A stretch of 55,996 bases of DNA from CAKSHC01 sp045631845. Its GTDB lineage: Bacteria; Bacillota; Clostridia; Oscillospirales; UMGS1783. Position numbers and translations under genes: made by a program. The stretch lies in contig JAZQVM010000024.1 in the NCBI GenBank assembly GCA_045631845.1, positions 1-55,996 on the forward strand. Reading direction: 5' to 3'. The notes beneath the pieces are model-generated. The model was not told the origin of the DNA and made no database searches. It saw only the letters and a program-made list of their open reading frames with translations. This document shows, in pieces, positions 46,603-55,562 of this stretch. Within the stretch, counting starts at the first letter, position 1. The number at the start of each line of letters is the position of its first letter.

Positions 46603-47418
46603 ATGAACAAGTTCGAAATTAAGAATCATGAGCCGAGTTGGTTGCCCGAAGGAGATTGGAAGCTTGCCTGGGCTGATGAATTTGACGGAACTGAGCTGGA
46701 CCGCACAACGTGGGATTATCGCCTGTGTATGACCGGTAAGCGCTGGCCGTCTTGGACGGATAAGGGTGTACATTTGGACGGAAACAGTAACGTCGTGTTC
46801 ACGTTAATCGAAGAGGACGGCATGCCGGTATGCTCGCAGCTGCAAACCGGTCAGAATTATATGGATGAGCCGGTTCAGGCGGCTGATTTCTGCGGCCACA
46901 AATTTGACTGGAAAATCGGTAAGTTACGTGAAAACAGATATCTTCACGGTTATGGTTATTATGAATGCCGTTGCCGTTTGCAGCAAAAGCCGGGCTGGTG
47001 GTCTGCCTTTTGGATTCAGTCTCCGATTATCGGTTCAAGCCTTGATCCTAAGGAAAGCGGCGTAGAAATTGATATTATGGAGAGTTTTACGCCCGGAAAT
47101 ATTGCCGGTCATAACGTGTTTACCGGTGGCTATGGCGTAGATAACAAAAGAAGAAAAGTCGGCGGCTTGGATCAGATCAATAAGGAAGAATTCCATCGCT
47201 TTGGTCTTTTGTGGGATGAAACCGGCTATACCTTCTATGTTGATGGCGTAGAAAATGGTAAAATTACCGACTTTATCACGGATAAACCCGAGTTTCTTTT
47301 GCTCTCGACAGAGGTTCGGGGCTACAGACAGAACGATAAGCCCGTTGAGGAAGCCTTTGATGCAATAGGCGATACCTTTGTCGTGGATTACATCCGAGTA
47401 TTTGATAAGGTGAAATAA
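46603..47418 (+). CDS. Glycoside hydrolase family 16 enzyme, cytoplasmic
   Basis: The 271-residue single-domain protein starts KLAWADEFDGTELDRTTWDY, the GH16 opening, and has the catalytic motif EIDIME (Glu155, Asp157, Glu160). Also seen are WWSAFWIQSP and FHRFGLLWDETGYTFYVDG (19 residues). GH16 enzymes cut beta-1,3 or beta-1,4 bonds in glucans or galactans with retention; subfamily and substrate are not decided. No signal peptide is present, so it would act inside the cell on imported oligosaccharides, unusual for this family. The start follows AAGGAGA. It is followed by two GH2-type genes. Confidence 0.9.
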   Translation: MNKFEIKNHEPSWLPEGDWKLAWADEFDGTELDRTTWDYRLCMTGKRWPSWTDKGVHLDGNSNVVFTLIEEDGMPVCSQLQTGQNYMDEPVQAADFCGHKFDWKIGKLRENRYLHGYGYYECRCRLQQKPGWWSAFWIQSPIIGSSLDPKESGVEIDIMESFTPGNIAGHNVFTGGYGVDNKRRKVGGLDQINKEEFHRFGLLWDETGYTFYVDGVENGKITDFITDKPEFLLLSTEVRGYRQNDKPVEEAFDAIGDTFVVDYIRVFDKVK

Positions 47419-47488
47419 TTTACAGGCATGTGTAATTGTGCCGTGTGAAAAATTTTTACCCATGATATAACAGAAAGGCGGAAGAACG

Positions 47489-49525
47489 ATGAAACGAATT
47501 TGTGTATGGCTGTTGGCTCTGCTGATGCTGGTTTCGTTGTGCGCCTGCTCCGGAGAGAAGCAACCCGGATTGGTGCTGGATAGCGGCTGGGTTGTGCGAG
47601 GAGATGGGAGCGGAATCGGTGAAGGTGAGAAATGGTTTAAGGGATTTACCGACGCCAACGGTGAAGCATCCGAAGTGAAATGGTATGCCAATAAGTTTAA
47701 TGCCTCGCTGACGGACGGCGACCGTGTTATTCTTTCGGCTGCCGATTTGGGGCAGGATGCGACCCTTTGGCTCAACGGCAAGCAGATTGATAATCGTGAG
47801 GATGCCGCTGGTATCTTTTACCTCGATGTGACGGACACCGTTAAGCGTAACGGTACGAATCAATTGGTTCTGAAAGCTAAGGGTAATGCTGATGTGGATG
47901 GAATCGGACTCTCGGTTCGTCCGAAGATGGCGGTGGTTGAGGTTAAGAACCGTACCGAAGGAGATACCGTCACAGTGACTGCGGTTATGGATAATAGCGG
48001 CGCCAAGGATGACGTGGTATTTACGGTGGAGATGACAGCCATGGATTCCGGCAGGGTTATGACGCGTGCGATTGAGCAGGTGACGGTGAGCGAGGGGGTA
48101 AGTGAGCAGGTATTTACTCTGAATATTCCCGATCACGTGAAATGGGATCAGGATCACGCCTTCCTATATAATGTATCGGTAAAGGCACAGACGGCAAACT
48201 CGGTGGATATGGCTCATACATACGTAGGTTTTGCCGAGTTGACCAAGGATGAAGAGGGATATTTCCGACTCAACGGGAATACGACCTTCCTTCGTGCCGT
48301 TGACGTGCCGGAGCGGATTTTGGCGAACGATACGGCGATGCGTCGCTTTGTCGATTATATCCGTACTGTGGAATTTAATGCGGTCTATCCGCTGGTAACG
48401 CCCACGAAGGCGCTGCTGGATTACTGTGATCAGACTGGCATTATGGTTTTGATAGACCCCTCCGTTTCTGCAACGCATGGGGCTGATTCTCATGTCAGCC
48501 TCATGCCTGTCTCCTCCTCTGAATTGACGCCCGTTGGACAGGGGCTGCAGTTTGCCGTGGAGAAGCCCGTGGAAACGCTGGATAATATGTATAAGGAAAT
48601 GGGACTTAATCGCATCTACGGCGGCGCCGTTGACCTGTACAATGTCATGGGTAACGTGTATGTGTCACAGGTAAGCGATGCGATCCGTGATGCACGCCGT
48701 TTTGGCTCTCCCGCCATTCGCGTATGTGCGGCATTGGACAGCTATCCGGATGCACAGTTGTTGGCGGTGACCGATGGCATTGAGGAATTGCGCTATATCC
48801 TGTCTGTGGATCCGGTCATCCGTAAAGGCGAGAGCGTTTCGGTTAAGCTGGATTTAGTGGACGTGGATATTCTGTGGCCTAACAAGTTTAATGCTTATAT
48901 AAAAATCACCAACGATCAGGGTATCGTTTGGGATAAAACGGTTGAGTTTACCTCGCAGGCCAGTGCGTTGGGTCACATGACGGCGCAGATCCCCTTGGTG
49001 AACGAGTTTGTGCCGATCTCGGGTGTCGCAGGGAAATATACCGTGGCGGTAGAATTGACAGACCTGGCCCATCCCGTTTGCGGTGAAACCGAATTTTACG
49101 TGGTAGATAAAGCCGATCTGAGCGGGGCAACGATCGTAAGCGGTGTCCTAACCGCCGATGACAAGGCAAAAGCAGAAGCCGGCGGAAAGGTTATTCTTCT
49201 TAACGCTTCCGCTGAATCGGGATTGCCTTTTGATGCTACGTTTGTGACTGGCATGACCGGTGCCGTTGTGGATAACCGAGTCAACGCCGCATTCGCCGGA
49301 ACGGCAATCGCAACCATGGACGGTGTGGCGTTTGACCGAGCCATCAAGGCAGAGGGAGGAACCTCCTATCTGACTGGTTTTGGTCTGACATTGGATAATA
49401 CCTTGAACTATGGCAGTGTGATTGCGACCTATCCGGTTGGTTCCGGTAGCATTACTGTTGTGACCGCTGATGTCGATATCAGCAATCCTGTTATCGCCGC
49501 TGTGCTGGCTGCGGCTATCGCATAA
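47489..49525 (+). CDS. GH2-like surface lipoprotein lacking the catalytic acid/base
   Basis: The 678-residue protein has a lipoprotein signal ending VSLCAC (Cys20). It is built like the next gene's GH2 enzyme: a jelly-roll sugar-binding domain (about 30-165, DATLWLNGKQID), an immunoglobulin-like domain (about 166-250) and the start of a barrel (GYFRLNGNTTFLRAVDVPER, FVDYIRTVEFNAVYPL, LLDYCDQTGIMVLIDP). Where GH2 enzymes have Asn-Glu, it reads RFGSPAIRVCAALDS, so the acid/base Glu is missing. The barrel is then cut short and replaced by beta-rich domains. It is probably a non-catalytic glycan-binding protein derived from a glycosidase. AAAGGCGG precedes the ATG. Confidence 0.7.
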   Translation: MKRICVWLLALLMLVSLCACSGEKQPGLVLDSGWVVRGDGSGIGEGEKWFKGFTDANGEASEVKWYANKFNASLTDGDRVILSAADLGQDATLWLNGKQIDNREDAAGIFYLDVTDTVKRNGTNQLVLKAKGNADVDGIGLSVRPKMAVVEVKNRTEGDTVTVTAVMDNSGAKDDVVFTVEMTAMDSGRVMTRAIEQVTVSEGVSEQVFTLNIPDHVKWDQDHAFLYNVSVKAQTANSVDMAHTYVGFAELTKDEEGYFRLNGNTTFLRAVDVPERILANDTAMRRFVDYIRTVEFNAVYPLVTPTKALLDYCDQTGIMVLIDPSVSATHGADSHVSLMPVSSSELTPVGQGLQFAVEKPVETLDNMYKEMGLNRIYGGAVDLYNVMGNVYVSQVSDAIRDARRFGSPAIRVCAALDSYPDAQLLAVTDGIEELRYILSVDPVIRKGESVSVKLDLVDVDILWPNKFNAYIKITNDQGIVWDKTVEFTSQASALGHMTAQIPLVNEFVPISGVAGKYTVAVELTDLAHPVCGETEFYVVDKADLSGATIVSGVLTADDKAKAEAGGKVILLNASAESGLPFDATFVTGMTGAVVDNRVNAAFAGTAIATMDGVAFDRAIKAEGGTSYLTGFGLTLDNTLNYGSVIATYPVGSGSITVVTADVDISNPVIAAVLAAAIA

Positions 49526-49541
49526 TAAGGGGGTGCGAAGG

Positions 49542-52475
49542 GTGAAGAAATACATAGCTTTATTTTTGGCACTTGTGCTGGTTTTGGGTCTGGTTCCGGT
49601 AAGTGCATCGGCAAAGGAAGACTCGGCTGTGCTTATGCTGGAACAACCGGTACCCGACGCCACCTTAATGCTCAAGGAGCAATGGCATGTGGTTGCTGAC
49701 AGAGCCAATGTCGGTATAGATGAGCAATGGTATCAGGGCTTCCCCAGCATGGGTAAGATTGAGTCCTTGCCGTACAATCCGGGCATGACGGACGTGGCTA
49801 CTATATGGTTCTATAACAAGTTTACTCCCGATTTCAATGTAACGGAAGATCAACGCATTATTGCTCAATTTGAGGGCTTGTGTTATTACTCCATGATCTG
49901 GATTAACGGCAATTACATCGGCGAAAACGAGGGTGTTAACTGCCGTTTCTCCTTTGACGTGACGGATTATATTCGTGAGGATGAGGAGAACATGATCGCC
50001 ATTCGGTTATACGGCCCCATCGCCGGCTCTACGATGCGTGATCTGACCAGCGACGTTTACCCGCTCCGTGGCGGTACCGTGTATATTCAGCAGCCGGTTT
50101 ATCTGAGTGTTGTACCGGAGATTGCCATGGATAACGTTTACGTGGATACCAAGTACGATACGGGCAACGTGGAGATCAACGTGGTTCTGAACAACCCCGG
50201 TACCGAATCGGTGGCGGTGAATCTTGCGACGGTGATTACGCCAAGTTTTGATAACGTAACGGTGGCAAGCGGCGAAACGACGGTGGAAGCCACGCCCGGT
50301 TTCTCTTCACATAAATTGACGGTTCAGGTCAAGGATTTCCGAGCATGGTCACCGGACGATCCCTATTTGTACGACGCCAAGGTGACCGCCAAGGTTGAGG
50401 CGTTTGCCTATAGCGATTCGACAACTGTTCAGATAGGATTTAAGGATTTTCGCATTGATGAAGATGGATACTTTATGCTCAACGGAGAGCGTTTTTATGT
50501 GAAATCCATTCATATGACTACTTATCAAAATGGTTCAGTATATGCCTCATACGTGGGTATGAATATGGAGCCTTTCTTGGCAACGCTCGACTTTATTAAA
50601 GCCAGCGGCTACAATATGGTCCGATTCTTGTCTCAGCCCAGCTTGAGCGAAATCGTGGAATATTGCGATAAGATCGGCTTGTTGGTATATCAGGAAATCT
50701 CAATGGCTTGGCAAGAAGATTCTGAATATGGCGAGGAATTTATCCGCCGTGACCTTGCACAAACCATTGCCAGAGACCGCAATCATGCCTCTTTTGCGAT
50801 TATTGGCGTTTTGAATGAAACGAAGGATAATAAAACCGACTACGTCAATAATTTTCACGCTGCGGTTGGTGCCATTGACGTAATCCGTGCATATGATACA
50901 GATGTTTTGGCACTGATGTCCTCCGGCAGATGGGACAACGATGCATCCCTGGCTTCGGCATCCAATCCCGGCTCCACTACGTGGGATACCTATTTAGGCG
51001 ACGAAGGCGTGCTGGATGAAGAAGGAAACCATGGCGGAGCAAATGCTGTCGGTGACGTTCATGAATATCCGCACCTGCCCTTGGATGCCAGCGTTCGTGA
51101 ATCTTTTATGCGTTTTAGTACCTTCAAGCGTGGTGTCTTTGTTTCCGAGGGCGGTATCGGCTCTCAGGCGAATGTCGTATCCGGTCTTCGCATATGGCAG
51201 CAGGAAGGCCATGGCGCCTTGGAAGCCGGCACGGCCGGACGTGGTTTGGGACAGGTAAAGACGCTGTATTCCCTTTACGATAAGTACAATATGGCTTCGG
51301 CTTACGGCACCCCCGAACTTCTTATTCGGGATACGCAGGTTCTTTCTGCGTATAACCGTGGAATTTATATTGACTATATTCGTTCCAATTATAGAATTAA
51401 CGGCTATTCCATGACCATGACCACCGACGCCACCCAGCGTGGTGAAGGCGTATTGGAAGATACGTCTGATTTGAAAGACGGTCATTACGAAGTGATCCGT
51501 GAAGGCTGGGCGGATACCCGTTGGTGCCTGAACATCGATCAGTACAGTGTATATAACACCGATGAACTGGATGTGGAAATCTACCTGTCAGACCTTGGCA
51601 AATTGGAAACGAAAGAGTATACCGCTCGCATTACCGTTACCGGTGATGAGGGGCAGGTATGGGAAATGGAAATTCCGGTTACGCCAGCACGGGATAAAAA
51701 CGGCAACTACTTGCCTTCCACATTGGTGCACAAAGGAAATATTCCGTTGACCGATTTGCCGGCCGGCGAATACCGTGTTAACGTGGATCTGGTCGGTACC
51801 GGCGTATCCCGTACCCGTACCTTCTGGGTGTTCGAGGAGGAAAATCTGCCTAAACTGTCCGGCACCGTGTATGTGGTAGGCTTTAAGGGCGAGTCGCTGG
51901 AGTTCTTGAAACAATCCGGTTTAAATTGTATTGATTTGGATATCAATAATATCCCTGCCGGATGTACAGTCTTGCTGGGCGGGAAAAATATGAAAAACCG
52001 TGAACTGAAAGCGCTCTATGAATCGGTAGAAACTACCGGCACCACACTTGTTGGCATCAACCCCTCCGCTTTCGGTGACTGGAGCTTGGCAAACATGCCT
52101 TTCGGAAATAACATTTTTCAGGTGGAGTTCAGCAATTGGCTGTATCACCCCGATACCCTGATGCTCGATACTACGTTGACCGATGGCTTGCAGGATAACT
52201 GTATGGCGAACCCCATGTATTATCAGGAAGTGCACCCGACCACCTATTTCAATATTCCTGTAGACGAGGAAGAAGCGCTGGCGCTGTCCATGTTTATCGG
52301 TAATGACGGACATAAATCCAATGAAGCCTTGAAATTAGGTGTTCTTGCCGGCACGTATGCGCACGGTGAGGGTAAATGCGTGATCCATACCTTCAAATTG
52401 TTAGACAATCTGGGTACTCCTGTTGCCGATCGCATGCTGATCAACTTGCTTAATTATGCGCTGAATGAATGTTGA
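49542..52475 (+). CDS. Secreted glycoside hydrolase family 2 enzyme
   Basis: The 977-residue protein has a signal peptide (about 1-24, cleaved after SASA). Domains follow in order: sugar-binding jelly roll (about 45-190, MIWINGNYIGENEG), Ig-like domain (about 195-305) and TIM barrel (about 310-600). The barrel starts GYFMLNGERFYVKSIHM, with acid/base Glu426 in GVLNETKD and nucleophile Glu536 in FVSEGGIG. A long beta-rich C-terminal region (about 650-977) follows. Activities in this family are beta-galactosidase, -glucuronidase, -mannosidase and related; which one is not decided. The start is GTG at 49542 with AAGGGGG 8 bases upstream. There is no wall-anchor motif, so it may be free or held by the C-terminal domains. 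Confidence 0.88.
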   Translation: MKKYIALFLALVLVLGLVPVSASAKEDSAVLMLEQPVPDATLMLKEQWHVVADRANVGIDEQWYQGFPSMGKIESLPYNPGMTDVATIWFYNKFTPDFNVTEDQRIIAQFEGLCYYSMIWINGNYIGENEGVNCRFSFDVTDYIREDEENMIAIRLYGPIAGSTMRDLTSDVYPLRGGTVYIQQPVYLSVVPEIAMDNVYVDTKYDTGNVEINVVLNNPGTESVAVNLATVITPSFDNVTVASGETTVEATPGFSSHKLTVQVKDFRAWSPDDPYLYDAKVTAKVEAFAYSDSTTVQIGFKDFRIDEDGYFMLNGERFYVKSIHMTTYQNGSVYASYVGMNMEPFLATLDFIKASGYNMVRFLSQPSLSEIVEYCDKIGLLVYQEISMAWQEDSEYGEEFIRRDLAQTIARDRNHASFAIIGVLNETKDNKTDYVNNFHAAVGAIDVIRAYDTDVLALMSSGRWDNDASLASASNPGSTTWDTYLGDEGVLDEEGNHGGANAVGDVHEYPHLPLDASVRESFMRFSTFKRGVFVSEGGIGSQANVVSGLRIWQQEGHGALEAGTAGRGLGQVKTLYSLYDKYNMASAYGTPELLIRDTQVLSAYNRGIYIDYIRSNYRINGYSMTMTTDATQRGEGVLEDTSDLKDGHYEVIREGWADTRWCLNIDQYSVYNTDELDVEIYLSDLGKLETKEYTARITVTGDEGQVWEMEIPVTPARDKNGNYLPSTLVHKGNIPLTDLPAGEYRVNVDLVGTGVSRTRTFWVFEEENLPKLSGTVYVVGFKGESLEFLKQSGLNCIDLDINNIPAGCTVLLGGKNMKNRELKALYESVETTGTTLVGINPSAFGDWSLANMPFGNNIFQVEFSNWLYHPDTLMLDTTLTDGLQDNCMANPMYYQEVHPTTYFNIPVDEEEALALSMFIGNDGHKSNEALKLGVLAGTYAHGEGKCVIHTFKLLDNLGTPVADRMLINLLNYALNEC

Positions 52476-52489
52476 GAAAGGAGGAATGA

Positions 52490-53548
52490 ATGGTGAAAAA
52501 ATGGATTTGTTTCTTGCTGGCTGTGATTTTTTGCTTCAGCTTAGTGCCATCAGCTCACGCTGCTTCCGTCCCCACCTATAAGGTGGATGGTCCGAAAATG
52601 GTTGTGATCGACGGTAAAGCATCGGAAGCCGAATGGGGAAAGCCGATTTATAAGGATGTTTCCCTGCAGGCGGCAGAGGAAAAGAAGATTGACAGTCAGG
52701 TAACGGCATACTGGTTTGATGGCTCGAACAATCAGGATACGACCTTTGATCTGTACGTCACAAACAACGATTACGGTATTGCCTTCGCTTGCGTTATAAA
52801 AAACGTTCCTCCCGATGTCAGTCAGGAAACCTCGAATTGGAAGAGAATGAATTTTGCCTTTTCTCTCTCTAAGTGGACGGACGGCAGTTGCGTAGAAGTC
52901 AAGACCACCGATACCGGTTCGGATGAGGTCTATACCTACTATCGTTTGATGCTGCGTCCGGACGGCGAATTGATGGATATTCCGTCCAGTCTGGGCCTTA
53001 CAAGATACAACTTGTTCCGTGGATATGAGTATCAGATCAAATACGATGAAACTGCCCATAGCCTGACCTATGAGGTAATCGTGCCTTACAATTATACAAA
53101 TGTGGATATTTCCAAGGGGAATGAAATCGCCTTCTCTGCCCTGATTGCCCTGAATCGTGACGGCAATATGGTAAATGGCAACAAGAACGGTTCCAACCGT
53201 TTTCTGATCGGTACCGGCGCGGTCAATGCCGGTAAAGGTAAATTCTCCCATAAGAACCATTGCATAAAGATTAAATTGGCAAATCAGGATGCGATCCAGA
53301 AGATGGTAGCGCAAAATGCTACCGTCAATTCGGGTTCTACAACCCAAACCATGACTCACAACCAATCGCTGGAAATGTATCAGGGACCCCGCTACGAGCA
53401 GCAAACCCAGTCTGATTTTACCTTCGTCCACTGGTTCGCCATCGGAGCATCATCACTGATTATTCTGCTATGTGGGTCGGCAATCGTTCTTACCGTGGTA
53501 AAACGCAAAAAGAAATCCAATGCTGCACAGGAGGGAAGTACGGAATGA
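52490..53548 (+). CDS. Membrane-anchored CBM9/DOMON-like binding protein 1
   Basis: The 352-residue protein has a signal peptide (about 1-24, SAHAA). A CBM9/DOMON-like domain (about 35-260) opens with VVIDGKASEAEWGKP and contains TFDLYVTNNDYGIAFACVIKN (LYVTNNDYGIAFACVIKN). A Gln/Thr-rich linker (about 265-310), one membrane helix (about 318-338) and a basic tail follow (KRKKKSN). Proteins of this fold bind sugar ends or other small ligands. It would display the domain on the outer face of the cell membrane. AAAGGAGG lies 5-8 bases before ATG/GTG (the second codon is GTG). Its stop overlaps the next start. Confidence 0.72.
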   Translation: MVKKWICFLLAVIFCFSLVPSAHAASVPTYKVDGPKMVVIDGKASEAEWGKPIYKDVSLQAAEEKKIDSQVTAYWFDGSNNQDTTFDLYVTNNDYGIAFACVIKNVPPDVSQETSNWKRMNFAFSLSKWTDGSCVEVKTTDTGSDEVYTYYRLMLRPDGELMDIPSSLGLTRYNLFRGYEYQIKYDETAHSLTYEVIVPYNYTNVDISKGNEIAFSALIALNRDGNMVNGNKNGSNRFLIGTGAVNAGKGKFSHKNHCIKIKLANQDAIQKMVAQNATVNSGSTTQTMTHNQSLEMYQGPRYEQQTQSDFTFVHWFAIGASSLIILLCGSAIVLTVVKRKKKSNAAQEGSTE

Positions 53549-54567
53549 AAAAGATTACTGCCGTTCTCTTAATCCTGCTGATGTCATTGCTTGCCCTGAC
53601 TATGTCGGTCAGCGCCGCCCAGTATAACGGAATCTCCCAGGTTATTCACGTGAATGCAACAGCCCATAACATTGTCATTGACGGCAAGATCGACGGTGAC
53701 GAGTGGGGTAAACCCATTCTCAGCGTGACGCCTGAGACGATCAGGGAAAAGTATAACATGAGCTGGAACTATACCGGCGATAAAGAAGCCAATGCCAACC
53801 AGCGGGTCGATATCTACGTCACCAACGATGGCGGCGTTCTCTATGTGGCGTGTAAGGTTACCAATACCGATTTTGATGATTCGGCACCGGATACCGGAAA
53901 GTTGCGCACCAAATATCCCCATTTTGGCTTTACCATGGCTACCTACGATGAGAATAGCGTCGTGCCGACGAAGATCTATCAGGAAAAGAATTATGAAGTC
54001 TACGGTCACTTTGGAATCGGCATGGTTGACGGACAAAAAACCTGCGTAACCAGATCACAGGGTTATAACGCCAAAAAGTTATATCCGGAAGATTACCAGA
54101 TCGGTTACGATGCCGCAACCCGAACCTATGTCTATGAGGTGCGCGTGGCGGAGGATTTGACAACGGTTGATATCATATCCGACTCGGCTGTGGTTATGTC
54201 CTTTGACGTGGGTTGTATCGATGACGGCAAATACGCCGGATATATGTTCTCCGATGCGGCAGCCAAGGTCTGGAACGGTCAGGGTGGCGCCGAAAAATTT
54301 GTTCATCGGAAAACCTTTCCGCTTATTGTAATTATGAATACGACCGCAGATCTGGTTAAACCGGAATTTGTGCCTACCACAAACGAAGCAGGGCTTGACT
54401 ATACGCCGCAAGACGGATTTTCCGATATTCTGGAGGCAGATGTGCTGCAAGAACAAACCACCTCGCTATCTACGGCAACTATCGTTACCATCTCGTTAGC
54501 TGCGGTGGCAGTGCTTTTGATTGTCACAACGGCGATCGTCATGCTGGTGGGAAGGAGACGCTCATGA
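53545..54567 (+). CDS. Membrane-anchored CBM9/DOMON-like binding protein 2
   Basis: The 340-residue protein repeats the design of its neighbour. It has a signal peptide (about 1-23, SVSAAQ), then IVIDGKIDGDEWGKPIL opening the binding domain and VDIYVTNDGGVLYVACKVTN inside it. A single helix lies at about 312-334, with tail GRRRS. Identity to the first copy is visible at the motifs but low elsewhere, so the duplication is old or selection for diversity is strong. The ATG lies inside the previous stop (ATGA). A longer frame opening at 53470 is a shadow of the preceding gene. Confidence 0.72.
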   Translation: MKKITAVLLILLMSLLALTMSVSAAQYNGISQVIHVNATAHNIVIDGKIDGDEWGKPILSVTPETIREKYNMSWNYTGDKEANANQRVDIYVTNDGGVLYVACKVTNTDFDDSAPDTGKLRTKYPHFGFTMATYDENSVVPTKIYQEKNYEVYGHFGIGMVDGQKTCVTRSQGYNAKKLYPEDYQIGYDAATRTYVYEVRVAEDLTTVDIISDSAVVMSFDVGCIDDGKYAGYMFSDAAAKVWNGQGGAEKFVHRKTFPLIVIMNTTADLVKPEFVPTTNEAGLDYTPQDGFSDILEADVLQEQTTSLSTATIVTISLAAVAVLLIVTTAIVMLVGRRRS

Positions 54568-55562
54568 AAAGATGTATCGTATTGACACTGCTTGTGGCGA
54601 TGCTTGCATCGTTGCCTGTCTTTGCCGCTCAGTCTCCGATGAGTGTACCGATTTATGCCGACCCGACTGCCCCCACCGTCACCATTGACGGCAAGATTAC
54701 AAAGGAAGAATGGGGCGAGCCGGATGCTGTTTTCACCTATGATGATTTCACTAATGAGACAAACCCCGGTTGGCAAATTTGGAATTATACGGGTGACACC
54801 TCGGTGTTTGCCAACCAAAGCATAGAACTATATGCCCGTCGTGACGATACCCATCTGTATTTTGCTTTCCGCTTTGTCAATGCGCATCACATCGACTATG
54901 AAGAATATTCCGCAGCGGATGCTTGGCAGCATGCCGGTATGCGTTTTGCGCTCGGTGCGTATCACGAGGATACCATTATTGAAACCGACAAGGGTGGCGA
55001 CGGAACAAGTTATGAGAAATGGCTTGCCTTCAACATTCGCCCCAAATATAATGCCTCGGAAGATAAATTCATCACCACGGTTACCACAAAAGGTAACGTG
55101 GGGCAGAGCAGTTATAAAACGCCGGTTTGTGACTCTTTTGTAGATGAAGACAATATGATCTACTCCTATGAAGTAGCCTTGGCATTTTCCGATATGTACG
55201 GGGTTATCACTGCCGATACCGAGGACGTCGTTCTTGCTTTTGAAATGACCGATGCTCGTGTGGCAGGTAAGGACTGTGGCAATCGCTGGTTCGTATCCAA
55301 GGCGGAACGATTGGCGTATGAGGACAAGAATAACACCGCATTCTATGACAACAACCCTCTGCACATTATGTACGCAGAAGCCCCTGAAGAATCTGTGGTT
55401 CCGGGTGTCGAAACGGAGGATTCGTCTTCCGATCCATCCCCAATCAAAGAGTTTTCACCTGATCTATGGATCATTGTGGCCGGCAGTGCCGCCGCTTTGA
55501 TCGCTGTAGTTTTGTTTGTTATAGCATTACGAATATTTTTGAAAAAGGAGAATCAGAAATGA
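54564..55562 (+). CDS. Membrane-anchored CBM9/DOMON-like binding protein 3
   Basis: The 332-residue protein has a signal peptide (about 1-21, PVFAAQ). VTIDGKITKEEWGEPDA opens the binding domain, with IELYARRDDTHLYFAFRFVN within it. A Ser/Glu/Pro linker (about 275-295), one membrane helix (about 300-324) and tail KKENQK follow. It is again coupled by ATGA to both neighbours. Aromatic residues (WQIWNY, DAWQHAG) differ from copies 1 and 2, which would suit a different ligand surface. No catalytic motif is visible. Confidence 0.72.
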   Translation: MKRCIVLTLLVAMLASLPVFAAQSPMSVPIYADPTAPTVTIDGKITKEEWGEPDAVFTYDDFTNETNPGWQIWNYTGDTSVFANQSIELYARRDDTHLYFAFRFVNAHHIDYEEYSAADAWQHAGMRFALGAYHEDTIIETDKGGDGTSYEKWLAFNIRPKYNASEDKFITTVTTKGNVGQSSYKTPVCDSFVDEDNMIYSYEVALAFSDMYGVITADTEDVVLAFEMTDARVAGKDCGNRWFVSKAERLAYEDKNNTAFYDNNPLHIMYAEAPEESVVPGVETEDSSSDPSPIKEFSPDLWIIVAGSAAALIAVVLFVIALRIFLKKENQK

